NCBI GenBank assembly: GCA_015075725.1
Contig: JABTTV010000001.1
Span: 1,178,001-1,242,000 of the forward strand
Source: Anaerolineales bacterium
Lineage (GTDB): Bacteria; Chloroflexota; Anaerolineae; Anaerolineales; Villigracilaceae
Direction of reading: 5' to 3'
Length of the DNA stretch: 64,000 nt
The number at the start of each line of letters is the position of its first letter. Position 1 is the first letter of the stretch. The position numbers were made by a program, and so were the translations under genes. The notes beneath the pieces are model-generated. The model was given only the letters and a program-made list of their open reading frames with translations. It was not told where the DNA came from and made no database searches. Positions 23,285 through 31,528 of the stretch are shown here, piece by piece.

Positions 23285-24118
23285 ATGAAGATTGCCGAGA
23301 TGCTTGCTTCCATGAGGGAGGTCCGCCTCTCTTTCGACGGGACGGTTGGTCTTGTTCCCACGATGGGTTACCTGCACGAGGGGCATTTATCGCTTGTCCG
23401 CCAGGCGAAGGCGGAATGCAACCATGTTGTCGTCACCATCTTCGTCAACCCGACCCAGTTCGGTCCAAGCGAAGACCTCTCCAAGTATCCGCGCGACCTT
23501 GACCGCGACCTGAAACTGCTTGAGCCCCTTGGCGTGGATTTGGTCTGGATGCCAACAGCGGAGGTGATGTATCCGCCCGGCTACCAAACCTGGGTGGAGG
23601 TCGAAGCGCTGACGAAGGGGCTGGAAGGCGCGATGAGGCCCGGTCACTTCCGGGGAGTGGCAACCGTCGTGGCGAAATTGTTCAACGCAACGCAGCCCGA
23701 TAAAGCCTACTTCGGTCAAAAGGATGCCCAGCAGGCGGCGGTCATCCGGCGCATGGCGGTCGACTTGAACTTCCCGCTGGAAGTGATCGTCTGCCCTACG
23801 GTGCGAGAAGCGGATGGGTTGGCAATGTCCAGCCGCAATAAATATTTGATTGAAGAGGAACGCAAGGCGGCGACGGTTTTGTACCGTTCGTTGAGTGCGG
23901 CAAAGCAAATGTATGATGCGGGCGGGAGGGACGCGGAAAAGCTAAGAGGAAAGATGAAAGAAGTATTGAATTCTGAACCGCTTGCGCGGGTTCAATACGT
24001 CTCCTGCGCCGATTATGACTCGTTGAAAGAATTGGATATCGTCTCAGACAAAGCTTTGCTTTCGATGGCAGTGTTCATAGGAAAGACGAGGCTGATCGAT
24101 AATTTCGTGTTGGGATAG
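23285..24118 (+). CDS. panC: Pantothenate synthetase
   Basis: 277 residues, normal length. ATP-binding VPTMGYLHEGHLSLV (HxGH) at about residues 22-36, FVNPTQFGPSEDLSKYPR, the FRGVATVVAKLFN segment and FGQKDAQQ, then KMSKS-like AMSSRNKYL. It condenses pantoate and beta-alanine with ATP, the last step to pantothenate and CoA. No panB or panD adjacent. Confidence 0.97.
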   Translation: MKIAEMLASMREVRLSFDGTVGLVPTMGYLHEGHLSLVRQAKAECNHVVVTIFVNPTQFGPSEDLSKYPRDLDRDLKLLEPLGVDLVWMPTAEVMYPPGYQTWVEVEALTKGLEGAMRPGHFRGVATVVAKLFNATQPDKAYFGQKDAQQAAVIRRMAVDLNFPLEVIVCPTVREADGLAMSSRNKYLIEEERKAATVLYRSLSAAKQMYDAGGRDAEKLRGKMKEVLNSEPLARVQYVSCADYDSLKELDIVSDKALLSMAVFIGKTRLIDNFVLG

Positions 24119-24121
24119 TTG

Positions 24122-24127
24122 TATAAT
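24122..24127 (+). promoter_or_regulatory. -10 box TATAAT of a leaderless-type promoter for the MNT/HEPN pair
   Basis: TATAAT ends 7 nt before the ATG at 24134 and no Shine-Dalgarno lies between, giving the toxin-antitoxin pair its own promoter. Confidence 0.55.
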
Positions 24128-24133
24128 TAACTC

Positions 24134-24436
24134 ATGCCGCGTAAAACTCGTTTGCAAAAATTCATGGAAATCCTCCGCGAGCAGAGTCCTTTCCTCGCGG
24201 AACAATATCATGTCGCCACAATGGAACTCTTCGGATCGTACGTCCGTCACGAAGAGCGTAAAAACAGCGACCTGGATATATTGGTTACATTCACAAAGCC
24301 GCCAAGTCTATTTAAACTGATCCGTTTGGAAAACCACCTTTCAGACCTTTTAGGGGTTAAGGTGGACCTGGTCATGAAAGATTCCCTCAAGCCTGCAATC
24401 GGTAAAAACATCCTGCGCGAGGTCGTGCCTGTATGA
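24134..24436 (+). CDS. MNT-type nucleotidyltransferase, antitoxin of a HEPN/MNT system
   Basis: 100 residues. Minimal nucleotidyltransferase with the GS-x10-D-x-D signature: GSYVRHEERKNSDLDILV at residues 34-51 (Ser35, Asp46, Asp48). In HEPN/MNT pairs this protein neutralises the HEPN ribonuclease by AMPylating it near the RX4HXY motif. Its stop overlaps the HEPN start by 4 nt, as usual for mntA-hepT. Confidence 0.88.
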   Translation: MPRKTRLQKFMEILREQSPFLAEQYHVATMELFGSYVRHEERKNSDLDILVTFTKPPSLFKLIRLENHLSDLLGVKVDLVMKDSLKPAIGKNILREVVPV

Positions 24437-24792
24437 ACCGCGTATATCATGATTTCCTCAAGGATATGCTCGACAATGCACGCCGCGCCATTCGCTTTGC
24501 GGAAGATATGAGTTATGAGGCATTTATCAGGGACGAAAAATCCGTCTACGCCGTTATCCGCGCAGTGGAGATCGTTGGGGAAGCCGCCTCAAAACTGCCC
24601 GAAGACTTTCGCGCAAAATATCCCGGACTGCCCTGGCGCGAAATAAGGGGAATGCGCAACAAACTGGTGCATAATTATTTCGGGATCAATATGGAAGTTG
24701 TCTGGCAGACGATACAGGAGGATTTGCCTGCATTGATTGGACCGCTGGAAAATGCGCTTGGGCAAGCGGATCCTGATCAAGATGACGCCTGA
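24433..24792 (+). CDS. HEPN-domain (DUF86, HepT-like) ribonuclease toxin
   Basis: 119 residues, all-helical. The catalytic motif RX4HXY is intact: Arg75-NKLV-His80-N-Tyr82. AVIRAVEIVGEAASKLP and PWREIRGMRN are typical of DUF86/HepT. It is an RNase, probably targeting tRNA. Overlaps its MNT partner by 4 nt, and the following lipoprotein frame starts inside its last codons. Confidence 0.9.
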   Translation: MNRVYHDFLKDMLDNARRAIRFAEDMSYEAFIRDEKSVYAVIRAVEIVGEAASKLPEDFRAKYPGLPWREIRGMRNKLVHNYFGINMEVVWQTIQEDLPALIGPLENALGQADPDQDDA

Positions 24793-25362
24793 ACAAATTC
24801 ATGGAGGGAATCAACTGAGACGAATTTTCTTTCTAACCGCATTTGCTCTTTTGCTTTCTGGTTGCGCAAGCGTAGAAAGCCTGTTCGCGCCTATCCCAAC
24901 TCCAACTTTTACTCGACACCAACTTCTACACATACTCCCACCAGAACGCTGACTCCGACTTCAACGCCTACGGCTACGATGACGCCCACGCCAACGGCGA
25001 CTCCAATGGCACGCAAGGATTTTATAGAATCCTTCTATCTTGATGTTAAGGAGATCAAGGAAACTTGTTCAGTTGGTCTAATCTGGGACGATGTTATTCC
25101 TAGGTTAAATATTACGGGTATAGATATCAAAGGGATGAGCGTTCAACCTTTTGTTATTCGAAGTGATCCATTCTTCCCATTCAGTTCACCTATAATCTGT
25201 TCCGGATTTCTTCTTGTGCCATCAGAACCTGGAATGGGTTATGTGGTATATGAAAATGCAGATGGAATTCAGTTTGTTCAAGTCACATTCGACATAGACG
25301 AAGTTGAATATGGCGTCTTTCCAAGCTTTAAAGGGACAACACCCATCTTGACCAATCCATGA
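24782..25362 (+). pseudogene. Lipoprotein gene split by a -1 frameshift in a T4 run
   Basis: Frame A carries a lipoprotein signal peptide (RRIFFLTAFALLLSGC, lipobox LSGC) that opens from a CTG at 24815 (GGAGGG upstream) or the ATG at 24782, and then enters a Pro/Thr linker. That frame stops at 24952. The linker continues as STPTSTHTPTRTLTPT in another frame, followed by an intact C-terminal domain of about 110 residues ending at 25362. Adding one T to TTTT at 24907-24910 fuses both. It is either a real inactivation or a homopolymer sequencing error. The domain itself is not recognised. Confidence 0.7.
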
Positions 25363-25413
25363 ACGAAAGACTTTGAATCGTAACTGGCTCGATTTAGCTT
25401 CGGGAGATTTCCT

Positions 25414-26319
25414 ATGCCTATTAAATACCGCCGCGCCACATCCGCGGATAACTTTACGACTTTCACGATTTTTCGCAATTCGCTGGAGGATTTCAGCCAG
25501 CGCACGGGGGTGCAAGCCATCACGGGCGGTAACGACCCGCAAAAAATGCGGGAACTTTGGGAAAGCCGCCGACCGTTCTGGGAACATCTCACGAACACCA
25601 GCGACAATTTTTGGATCGCTGAAAAGGACGGGGAAGGCATCGGCTATGCACGCAGCATTTTGCGTGGAGATCACCGCGAGTTGACCGAGTTTTTCGTCCT
25701 GCCGGGAAATCAATCCGCGGGCGTGGGCAGGGAGCTGCTCCAGCGCGCCTTCCCGAACGATGCGCCTCATCGCTCCATCATCGCAACGCCGGACCTGCGC
25801 GCCCAGGCGCGGTATCTCAAGGCGGGAGTTTATCCCTTCCTGACCGAGTTCTATCTCGAACGCAAGCCTGAACCTGTGGTCGTTGAAACCGACCTCGTCA
25901 TCGAAACGCCATCCATGTCAACCGCCCCCGTTGAAGCAATCAGCGATATTGACTTGCAGATCATCGGCCACCGCCGCGATGTGGATCACCGCTATTTGAT
26001 GAGCGACCGCAAACTTCATATCTACAAACGTGCCGGGGAGATCGTCGGGTATGGATATATCCACAAGGATTTGTACGGTCCGTTCGCGCTGCTGGACAAG
26101 AATGATTTTCCCGCCGTGCTTGCCCATGCGGAGAATGAATCCTTGGAGATGGGCGCATCCGCGGTCGGGTTCGAAGTTCCAACCATAAACACTGTCGCCA
26201 TCGATCATCTACTGAAACGCGGCTATCGCCTAGAAGGATTCATGGGCTCGATCATGTCTGATGCGCCGTTCGGGAAGTTCGAAAATTATCTGTTAACCAG
26301 TCCCCCATATTTTCTGTGA
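25414..26319 (+). CDS. Tandem GNAT-like N-acetyltransferase
   Basis: 301 residues. Residues 1-150 form a GNAT domain with an IGYARSILR strand and the acetyl-CoA loop LPGNQSAGVGRELLQRAF (an RxxGxG/A-like site). Residues about 165-301 look like a second, degenerate GNAT with VGYGYIHKD, AHAENESLEMGA and IDHLLKRGYRLEGFMG. Two-domain GNATs often keep one active site. Substrate unknown. Confidence 0.8.
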   Translation: MPIKYRRATSADNFTTFTIFRNSLEDFSQRTGVQAITGGNDPQKMRELWESRRPFWEHLTNTSDNFWIAEKDGEGIGYARSILRGDHRELTEFFVLPGNQSAGVGRELLQRAFPNDAPHRSIIATPDLRAQARYLKAGVYPFLTEFYLERKPEPVVVETDLVIETPSMSTAPVEAISDIDLQIIGHRRDVDHRYLMSDRKLHIYKRAGEIVGYGYIHKDLYGPFALLDKNDFPAVLAHAENESLEMGASAVGFEVPTINTVAIDHLLKRGYRLEGFMGSIMSDAPFGKFENYLLTSPPYFL

Positions 26320-26322
26320 AGG

Positions 26323-27624
26323 TTATTTTCTCCTCCGGGGAATCAACTTTCCAATTTCAGCGCGGATCGCCCTGTTGATGCGGGTGGGGATCTGGTTGAT
26401 CTGCCTGGGGAGAATACGCTTGAACAAACTTCCGCGCCAGTTCTGCAGGATGGCCTCCATGTAAAGTTTCTCCAGCGAACGGACCTGCGTTTCGATGGAA
26501 TACTTCTCGCTCAATGCCAGCGAATGTTCGCCGAAACGCTTCCTCCGCTCACGGTCTGGGAGCAGGTCTGCAAGCACATCGGCATATTTTTTCACGTCAA
26601 GCGGAACCGCATATCCGTTCCGTCCATCTTCGAGCATGCCTTCGAAGGCTTCATCTTGCACGGCAACGAATGGCAGGCCGGAGGCAATCGCTTCGATGAC
26701 CGAGATGGGATGAACCTCGGTGGTAGATGCAGAGAGAAACACATCGGCATCGTGCAAAATATCGGGCAGGTCCGCGCGGTCGATCATGCCAAGGAAGTGA
26801 ATGCGGTCCCTGGCACGGGTGACGTTTGCTTTTTCTTCCACTTGTTTGCGCGCACTGCCATCCCCGACAAAAACCAAATGGCCGTTGGGAATGCGGTCTG
26901 CAATCAAATCAAAGGCTTCCACGATGAATTCGAGCCGCTTCTCCGGGTCCATGCGCCCGACAGTGAGAAGAATCGGCGCATCGGGACCCAGCCCAAGCCT
27001 GTTTCGCAACGCCCCGGGGGTTTTGACCGCCTTGAACATGCTCAAATCGATTCCGTTCGGGATGACCGTGATGGGCTGTTTTACTTTTTGATTCAAGAGC
27101 AAACGATGGAATTTCGGCGAAGGGACAATGATTTGATCCCCCAGATCCGTGGATGCCTTGCTAAACCACGCCGCCGCATATTTGATAATACCCGTATTCC
27201 CGATGAACTTGATGTAATGGGTGTAATCGGTAATGGACGTGTGATAAGTGTAGATCAATGGCAATCTCTTGGTGGAAGCAGTGAGATACGCCAGCAACCC
27301 GACACTTGCCGGGCTGTGCGCATGAAGCACATCGAAATGCTTGCGCGTCAACTTCCACGTTGAGCGCGGAGTTCCCAGCACGGCAACATAGATGGGCGGA
27401 TTGTTGAGATATTTTAACGAAGGCAGGCGCATCACATTCGGTTCGTTGTCTTTATAACCGGGGAAACGCGGAGCAAAGATGGTCACTTGATGTCCGCGTT
27501 TTTTCAGTCCCTCCGAGATCATCTGTAAAGAGACCGATACGCCGTTCACCTGCGGGGCGTACGTGTCTGTAAACAAACCGATGCGCAGCGAACCGATGGG
27601 GAGTTCTGTATTGTTCGAGGTCAT
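26323..27624 (-). CDS. GT4-family glycosyltransferase, diacylglycerol glucosyltransferase-like
   Basis: 433 residues from MTSNNTEL. GT-B fold with the N-terminal LFTDTYAPQVNGVSVSL motif, HAHSPASVGLLA, the central VGRMDPEKRLEF and the donor-site motif ASTTEVHPISVIEAIASGLP (E-x7-E). TDTYAPQVNGV is characteristic of enzymes that glycosylate diacylglycerol or phosphatidylinositol (alMGS, PimB-like), so a glycolipid role at the membrane is likely but not proven. The long upstream frame to 27897 is not homologous and overlaps the DUF951 gene, so it is excluded. Confidence 0.88.
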   Translation of the reverse strand: MTSNNTELPIGSLRIGLFTDTYAPQVNGVSVSLQMISEGLKKRGHQVTIFAPRFPGYKDNEPNVMRLPSLKYLNNPPIYVAVLGTPRSTWKLTRKHFDVLHAHSPASVGLLAYLTASTKRLPLIYTYHTSITDYTHYIKFIGNTGIIKYAAAWFSKASTDLGDQIIVPSPKFHRLLLNQKVKQPITVIPNGIDLSMFKAVKTPGALRNRLGLGPDAPILLTVGRMDPEKRLEFIVEAFDLIADRIPNGHLVFVGDGSARKQVEEKANVTRARDRIHFLGMIDRADLPDILHDADVFLSASTTEVHPISVIEAIASGLPFVAVQDEAFEGMLEDGRNGYAVPLDVKKYADVLADLLPDRERRKRFGEHSLALSEKYSIETQVRSLEKLYMEAILQNWRGSLFKRILPRQINQIPTRINRAIRAEIGKLIPRRRK

Positions 27625-27644
27625 GGATTCTCCAAACAAAGACC

Positions 27645-27875
27645 CTAAAAATCCCCGGAAACATTGGGGTCGCGATTCTTTTCCCGTTCCTGTTGCGAAA
27701 GGTTCGCCTTCATCCGTTTCGACAGTTCGCGGCGGGTGAGCATGACGCGATGCCGGCAGCCTTTGCATTCCAGACCGATATCCGCGCCGAGCCGCACCAC
27801 GGTCCATTCGTAGGAGCCGCATGGATGGGGTTTTCGCAATCGCAGGTGATCGTTCATTTGCAGGTTTGGAAGCAT
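27645..27875 (-). CDS. DUF951-family small zinc-ribbon-like protein
   Basis: 76 residues. LRLRKPHPCGSYEWTVVRLG, then CKGCRHRVMLTR, the complete DUF951 signature, with Cys at PCG and CxxC. Function unknown, widespread in Firmicutes and Chloroflexi. The ATG at 27875 has TATAAT 8 nt upstream; an internal ATG at 27857 is closer to the family N-terminus and could be the actual start. It shares a 45-bp divergent promoter region with the thioesterase gene. Confidence 0.8.
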   Translation of the reverse strand: MLPNLQMNDHLRLRKPHPCGSYEWTVVRLGADIGLECKGCRHRVMLTRRELSKRMKANLSQQEREKNRDPNVSGDF

Positions 27876-27882
27876 GGAAAGG

Positions 27883-27888
27883 ATTATA
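27883..27888 (-). promoter_or_regulatory. -10 box TATAAT for the DUF951 gene
   Basis: Minus-strand TATAAT, 8 nt from the ATG at 27875. Lies 20 bp from the plus-strand -10 box of the divergent gene, so the two polymerase footprints overlap. Confidence 0.55.
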
Positions 27889-27908
27889 CCGCCGCAAATT
27901 TACTCGGC

Positions 27909-27914
27909 TATAAT
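27909..27914 (+). promoter_or_regulatory. -10 box TATAAT of a leaderless-type promoter for the thioesterase
   Basis: TATAAT ends 7 nt before the ATG at 27921; no Shine-Dalgarno. Confidence 0.55.
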
Positions 27915-27920
27915 CACCCC

Positions 27921-28340
27921 ATGACTGGATACAAATTCTTTCACCCCACCGAAGTCCGGTATGGAGACCTGGACCCGCAGGGACACGTCAACAACGCCAA
28001 ATACCTGACCTACTTCGAGCAGGCGCGCGTCTATCACTTTATGAAAATGGGCTTGTTCAGCAAGGATCAATCCTTTATGGAGATCGGCGTTATTGTGGCT
28101 GACATCCATATCAAGTACAGGTCTCCCACTCATTACGGCGACAATATCAAAACCGGCGCAAGGGTCGCGAAGATCGGTAATAAATCCATAACAGTGGAGC
28201 AATGTGTGATGGATGCCGATTCCGGAAAAGTAATGGCAAGCGGCGAGGTGATTTTGGTCACGTTCGATTACAAGAGTATGAAGACCATCCCTGTGCCGGA
28301 GGATTGGAAGAAGAAGATTTCGGAGTTTGAAGGGTTGTAA
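27921..28340 (+). CDS. Hot-dog-fold acyl-CoA thioesterase (4HBT family)
   Basis: 139 residues. The active-site strand VRYGDLDPQGHVNNAKYLTY at residues 12-31 has the catalytic Asp of the 4HBT/YbgC type (D-x-x-G-H-V-N-N), followed by YRSPTHYGD and a MASGEVILVTFD strand. It hydrolyses short or aromatic acyl-CoA thioesters; the natural substrate is unknown. Confidence 0.88.
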   Translation: MTGYKFFHPTEVRYGDLDPQGHVNNAKYLTYFEQARVYHFMKMGLFSKDQSFMEIGVIVADIHIKYRSPTHYGDNIKTGARVAKIGNKSITVEQCVMDADSGKVMASGEVILVTFDYKSMKTIPVPEDWKKKISEFEGL

Positions 28341-28345
28341 AAAGA

Positions 28346-28425
28346 GTTTAAGGTTCAAGGTTGAAGGTTGCAATTTGAAACCCTTGACCAACCGGTAACC
28401 TGAATTTTTCAACCTACAACAAAAG
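28346..28425. repeat. Intergenic AAGGTTCAAGGTTGAAGG low-complexity repeat
   Basis: Tandem degenerate GTT(C/G)AAGGTTG units on one side and TTTTTCAACCTACAAC on the other, allowing a long imperfect hairpin. Same family as 3448-3527. Confidence 0.55.
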
Positions 28426-28432
28426 GTGCCCC

Positions 28433-29473
28433 ATGTCCCTTCCAAAAATTGACGAAAAATATTTCACCACCTTCCTCGTTGACCTTCTCAACATCCCCTC
28501 GCCAACGGGTTTTGCAGGCGCGGCAATTGACTTCGTTGAAAAAGAACTGTCCAGATACAAGCAATTGGAACTTTCAAGGACGAAAAAAGGGGCTTTGGTT
28601 GGAAAGTGGAAAGTGGAAAGTGATCTGCCCCCTGTCGCATTGACCGCCCACGCGGACACACTCGGTGCGGTGGTGAAGGAGATCAAAGGTAATGGACGGT
28701 TGCGACTCAGCCGCATCGGCGGGATTCAGTGGCCGACAATCGAAACCGAAGGCGTGTGGGTGTTCACCTCCAAAGGTAAAAAGATACGAGGCTCGGTGCT
28801 CATCGACGTGGCATCGGGTCACATCCACAGCGGACCGGACCTCCCGCGCGACGAAAAACATTTGGAAGTCCGCCTTGATGCAAAGACAACCTCTGAAAAA
28901 GAAACCCGCGCGATGGGAATCAACATCGGCGACTGCGTAGCGTTCGATACTCGCACCGAAGTGACCGATGGATTCGTCCGCTCGCGTTTTCTCGACGACA
29001 AGGCTTGCGTGGCAAATCTGGTCGCGGCGATCAAGTCAATGGTGGATGCGGGTCAAAGTCCAGCAAGAAGCGCGTATTTCCTCATCTCGAACTATGAAGA
29101 GGTTGGTCATGGCGCGGCGGTTGGAATCCCAGAGGAAGTTGCTGAGTTGGTCACGGTGGATATGGCTGTCGTCGGCGAAGGACAGGAGTCGGACGAGTTT
29201 CATGCGACGCTATGCATCAAGGACAGCGGCGGTCCGTATCATGAAGGCTTGAATAAAAAACTTCGCGAAATTGCCGAGAAGCATGCAATTCCATACAAGA
29301 CGGATGTCTATCCCTTCTACGGCTCGGACGGTGAAGCGTTCTGGCGGGCAGGCGGTGATGTGGCTTTGTCGTTGATCGGTCCCGGGATCGATGCGTCGCA
29401 CAACTACGAGCGCGCGCACATGGACGGTTTGAACGCGACGACGAATTGGATCATGGCGTATTTGATGGAATAA
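28433..29473 (+). CDS. M42-family metallo-aminopeptidase / endoglucanase-like
   Basis: 346 residues. M42/M20-clan metal ligands appear as TAHADTLGAV (His, Asp), LDDKACVANL (Asp), SNYEEVGHGA (Glu-Glu) and the C-terminal GPGIDASHNYERAHMDGL (His). These cytosolic dodecameric enzymes trim peptides. The segment KWKVESD near residues 60-66 is encoded by a triple GGAAAGT repeat and lies in a loop before the HAD metal motif. Confidence 0.9.
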   Translation: MSLPKIDEKYFTTFLVDLLNIPSPTGFAGAAIDFVEKELSRYKQLELSRTKKGALVGKWKVESDLPPVALTAHADTLGAVVKEIKGNGRLRLSRIGGIQWPTIETEGVWVFTSKGKKIRGSVLIDVASGHIHSGPDLPRDEKHLEVRLDAKTTSEKETRAMGINIGDCVAFDTRTEVTDGFVRSRFLDDKACVANLVAAIKSMVDAGQSPARSAYFLISNYEEVGHGAAVGIPEEVAELVTVDMAVVGEGQESDEFHATLCIKDSGGPYHEGLNKKLREIAEKHAIPYKTDVYPFYGSDGEAFWRAGGDVALSLIGPGIDASHNYERAHMDGLNATTNWIMAYLME

Positions 29474-29474
29474 T

Positions 29475-29578
29475 GTGGTCTCGATACGGCGTCGGTCGAG
29501 TAGCCCGATGGTTGAGTAGCCACGCAGTGGCGTATCGAAACCGAAGGGCGTAACGAGACCCGCCGCCTACTCGACCAC
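29475..29578. repeat. Palindromic intergenic repeat with GTGGTC/GACCAC ends
   Basis: Ends GTGGTC (29475-29480) and GACCAC (29573-29578) are inverted. Inside, GGTCTCGATACG (29478-29489) pairs with CGTATCGAAACC (29531-29542), and GTCGAGTAG with CTACTCGAC (29568-29576 region). It fills the gap between two plus-strand genes; a miniature-transposon-like or REP element. Confidence 0.6.
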
Positions 29579-29592
29579 TGTTATGAGGAATA

Positions 29593-30624
29593 ATGAAACT
29601 CGATGCGGCAATGCCTCTCGTACAGTTGAATGAAGTTTCTGCGATCGCGAAAGCCGCGGAAGAGATCGGCTTTGCGGGGTTGTGGACTCAGGAAACCCAG
29701 CACGACCCATTCCTGCCTTGCGCATTGATCGCAGAGCACACGTCAAAAATGGAAATGGGGACAGCAATTGCCGTGTCCTTTGCACGCTCACCCGCCAATC
29801 TCGCTTATGTCGCATGGGATTTGGCGGCTCAGTCTGGGGGACGATTCATTTTGGGTCTGGGTACGCAGGTCAAGGCGCACATCGAGAGGCGTTTCGGAAT
29901 GCCGTGGCCCGAGTCGGTGACGGGAAAACTCCGCGAGCAGATTCAGGTCATCCGCGCGTTTTGGGATTGCTGGCAGAATGGAACGAAGTTAAATTTTCGC
30001 GGCGAGCACTACAAGATCACGTTGATGTCGCCGTTTTTCAACCCAGGTCCTTTGACCTCGCCCCCGACCCCTCTCCTAAAGGAGAGGGGAGCATATATTC
30101 CAATATACATTGCAGGAGTCAACACAGGCTTAGCGAGACTTGCTGGCGAAATGTGCGAAGGATTCCACGCGCACCCGTTCAACAGTCCGCGATACATGAA
30201 TGAGGTGCTCCTGCCCGCTATCGAAGAGGGACTTCAAAAAAGCGGACGCAAACGCAGTGAAATTTCCGTCTCGATGACCCCATTTGTCGCCACCACGCCG
30301 GAAGAAGAAGGCTTCGCGCGGATGCAGATTTCTTTCTACGCTTCGACGCCATCCTACAAGCCCGTGATGGAGTTGCATGGCTGGGGCGCGACCGCGGAAA
30401 AACTCTCCGGTTTCGCCGCCAAAGGTGAGTGGGCCGAGATGCCAATGCTCATCACAGACGAGATGCTCAACGAATTTTGTTTGATGACCACGCAGGAAAA
30501 CCTCGCTTCTGATTTGAAGAAACGCTTCGGCGGCATCGCGGATAGAATTACGCTCTACACACCCTTCGTCCCCGGCGAAAAGGATGAGTGGTGGAAGAAT
30601 TTGGCGGTGGTATTCAACCAGTAG
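29593..30624 (+). CDS. LLM-class F420-dependent oxidoreductase (TIGR03617-like) with in-frame repeat insertion
   Basis: 343 residues. Luciferase-like TIM barrel: MKLDAAMPLV start, FAGLWTQETQHDPFLP, the MGTAIAVSFARSP strand and GRFILGLGTQVKAHIERRFG, all typical of the TIGR03617 F420-dependent group. Residues about 154-168 (LTSPPTPLLKERGA) break the usual FNPGP...YIPIYIAGVN connection and are encoded by an inverted-repeat element (30055-30089). Cofactor assignment is by family only; no F420 synthesis genes are in the window. Confidence 0.85.
   Translation: MKLDAAMPLVQLNEVSAIAKAAEEIGFAGLWTQETQHDPFLPCALIAEHTSKMEMGTAIAVSFARSPANLAYVAWDLAAQSGGRFILGLGTQVKAHIERRFGMPWPESVTGKLREQIQVIRAFWDCWQNGTKLNFRGEHYKITLMSPFFNPGPLTSPPTPLLKERGAYIPIYIAGVNTGLARLAGEMCEGFHAHPFNSPRYMNEVLLPAIEEGLQKSGRKRSEISVSMTPFVATTPEEEGFARMQISFYASTPSYKPVMELHGWGATAEKLSGFAAKGEWAEMPMLITDEMLNEFCLMTTQENLASDLKKRFGGIADRITLYTPFVPGEKDEWWKNLAVVFNQ
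30055..30089. repeat. In-frame copy of a dispersed CCCCTCTCC-TA-AAGGAGAGGGG-type element
   Basis: CCCCTCTCCT (30068-30077) and AGGAGAGGGG (30080-30089) form a perfect 10-bp stem. The translated PPTPLLKERG is a known product of a repeat family seen, to my knowledge, between genes in many bacterial genomes. Here it lies inside a conserved enzyme without breaking the frame. Confidence 0.7.
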
Positions 30625-30708
30625 GTCCGGCTTTTAGCCGGACACATCCAATAATTTGAGGGCAATTTGTTTGCAACACAGGCAAACCTGCTTACAAGGA
30701 TTTCACCT

Positions 30709-31110
30709 ATGATCCCGAAATACGAATTCACACGCCTGCTCGTGACAGATTTCAAAACCTGCTTCCGCTTCTACCGCGACGTGATGGGTTTCAAGCCCAA
30801 CTTCGGCACCGAAGACGATACCTACGCCGACTTCGAGATCGGCGCGGTCAATATTTCGTTATTCGACAAAGCCGAAATGAGCGCCACACTTGGCACATCC
30901 TCCAAGCCCGTACAAGCCGAGATCCAAGACACCGTCTGCCTGACCTTCTCCGTCGAAAGCGTGGATGAGTTCTGCAAGGATTTACGCGCTCATGGTGTAA
31001 CCCTGCTCACCGAACCGACCGACCATGCCGATTGGGGCATCCGCACCGCCCACTTCCGCGACCCGGATGGGCATCTGATCGAGATCAACCAACCCTTGAA
31101 AAGAGACTAA
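30709..31110 (+). CDS. VOC-superfamily (glyoxalase/dioxygenase-fold) protein
   Basis: 133 residues. Two beta-alpha-beta-beta-beta modules: TRLLVTDFKTCFRFYRDVMG at the start and HFRDPDGHLIEINQPL at the end, the typical VOC signature with a C-terminal metal Glu (LIEI). The N-terminal metal ligand position is not clearly His, so the metal site may be incomplete. Substrate unknown. AAGGA before ATG 30709; followed by the MazG-like gene after 3 bp. Confidence 0.85.
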   Translation: MIPKYEFTRLLVTDFKTCFRFYRDVMGFKPNFGTEDDTYADFEIGAVNISLFDKAEMSATLGTSSKPVQAEIQDTVCLTFSVESVDEFCKDLRAHGVTLLTEPTDHADWGIRTAHFRDPDGHLIEINQPLKRD

Positions 31111-31113
31111 CTC

Positions 31114-31443
31114 ATGGACTTCAACGACTACCAGCAAAAATCACGCGCTACGGCGCAATACCCTGCTATCGGGCATCCGGTCATCTACCCGGCGCTGGGA
31201 CTGGTCAACGAAGCAGGCGAAGTCGCGGGAAAGATCAAAAAGATATTCAGGGATAAACAGTGGAACATCGGCGAGGCAGAGCGGGAGGCGCTCAAAGCCG
31301 AACTCGGCGACGTGCTCTGGTACATTGCTCAAGTTGCCACCGAGTTGAACCTTCCGCTCGATGAGATTGCGGAAGAAAACCTTGCGAAACTTCTGGATAG
31401 GCAGGCGCGCGGAAAGATAAAAGGGGACGGGGATAACCGCTGA
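31114..31443 (+). CDS. MazG-like nucleotide pyrophosphohydrolase
   Basis: 109 residues. All-alpha NTP-PPase with the metal motifs NEAGEVAGKIKK (ExxE) at about residues 32-43 and ELGDVLWYIA (ExxD) at 63-72. Such small MazG proteins cleave non-canonical NTPs to NMP and PPi. Only 3 bp from the VOC gene, so in one operon. Confidence 0.9.
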   Translation: MDFNDYQQKSRATAQYPAIGHPVIYPALGLVNEAGEVAGKIKKIFRDKQWNIGEAEREALKAELGDVLWYIAQVATELNLPLDEIAEENLAKLLDRQARGKIKGDGDNR

Positions 31444-31528
31444 TAACCCCCCCGGCGCATTGACAGTCACCAATTGGGGACAGGGGTGTTCTCATTGGAA
31501 AGGTATCGGTTGGCAGAAAAGAGGCAGT

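Noticed and set aside
27625..27897. N-terminal extension of the glycosyltransferase
   Set aside because: It overlaps the DUF951 gene in another frame and shows no glycosyltransferase sequence.
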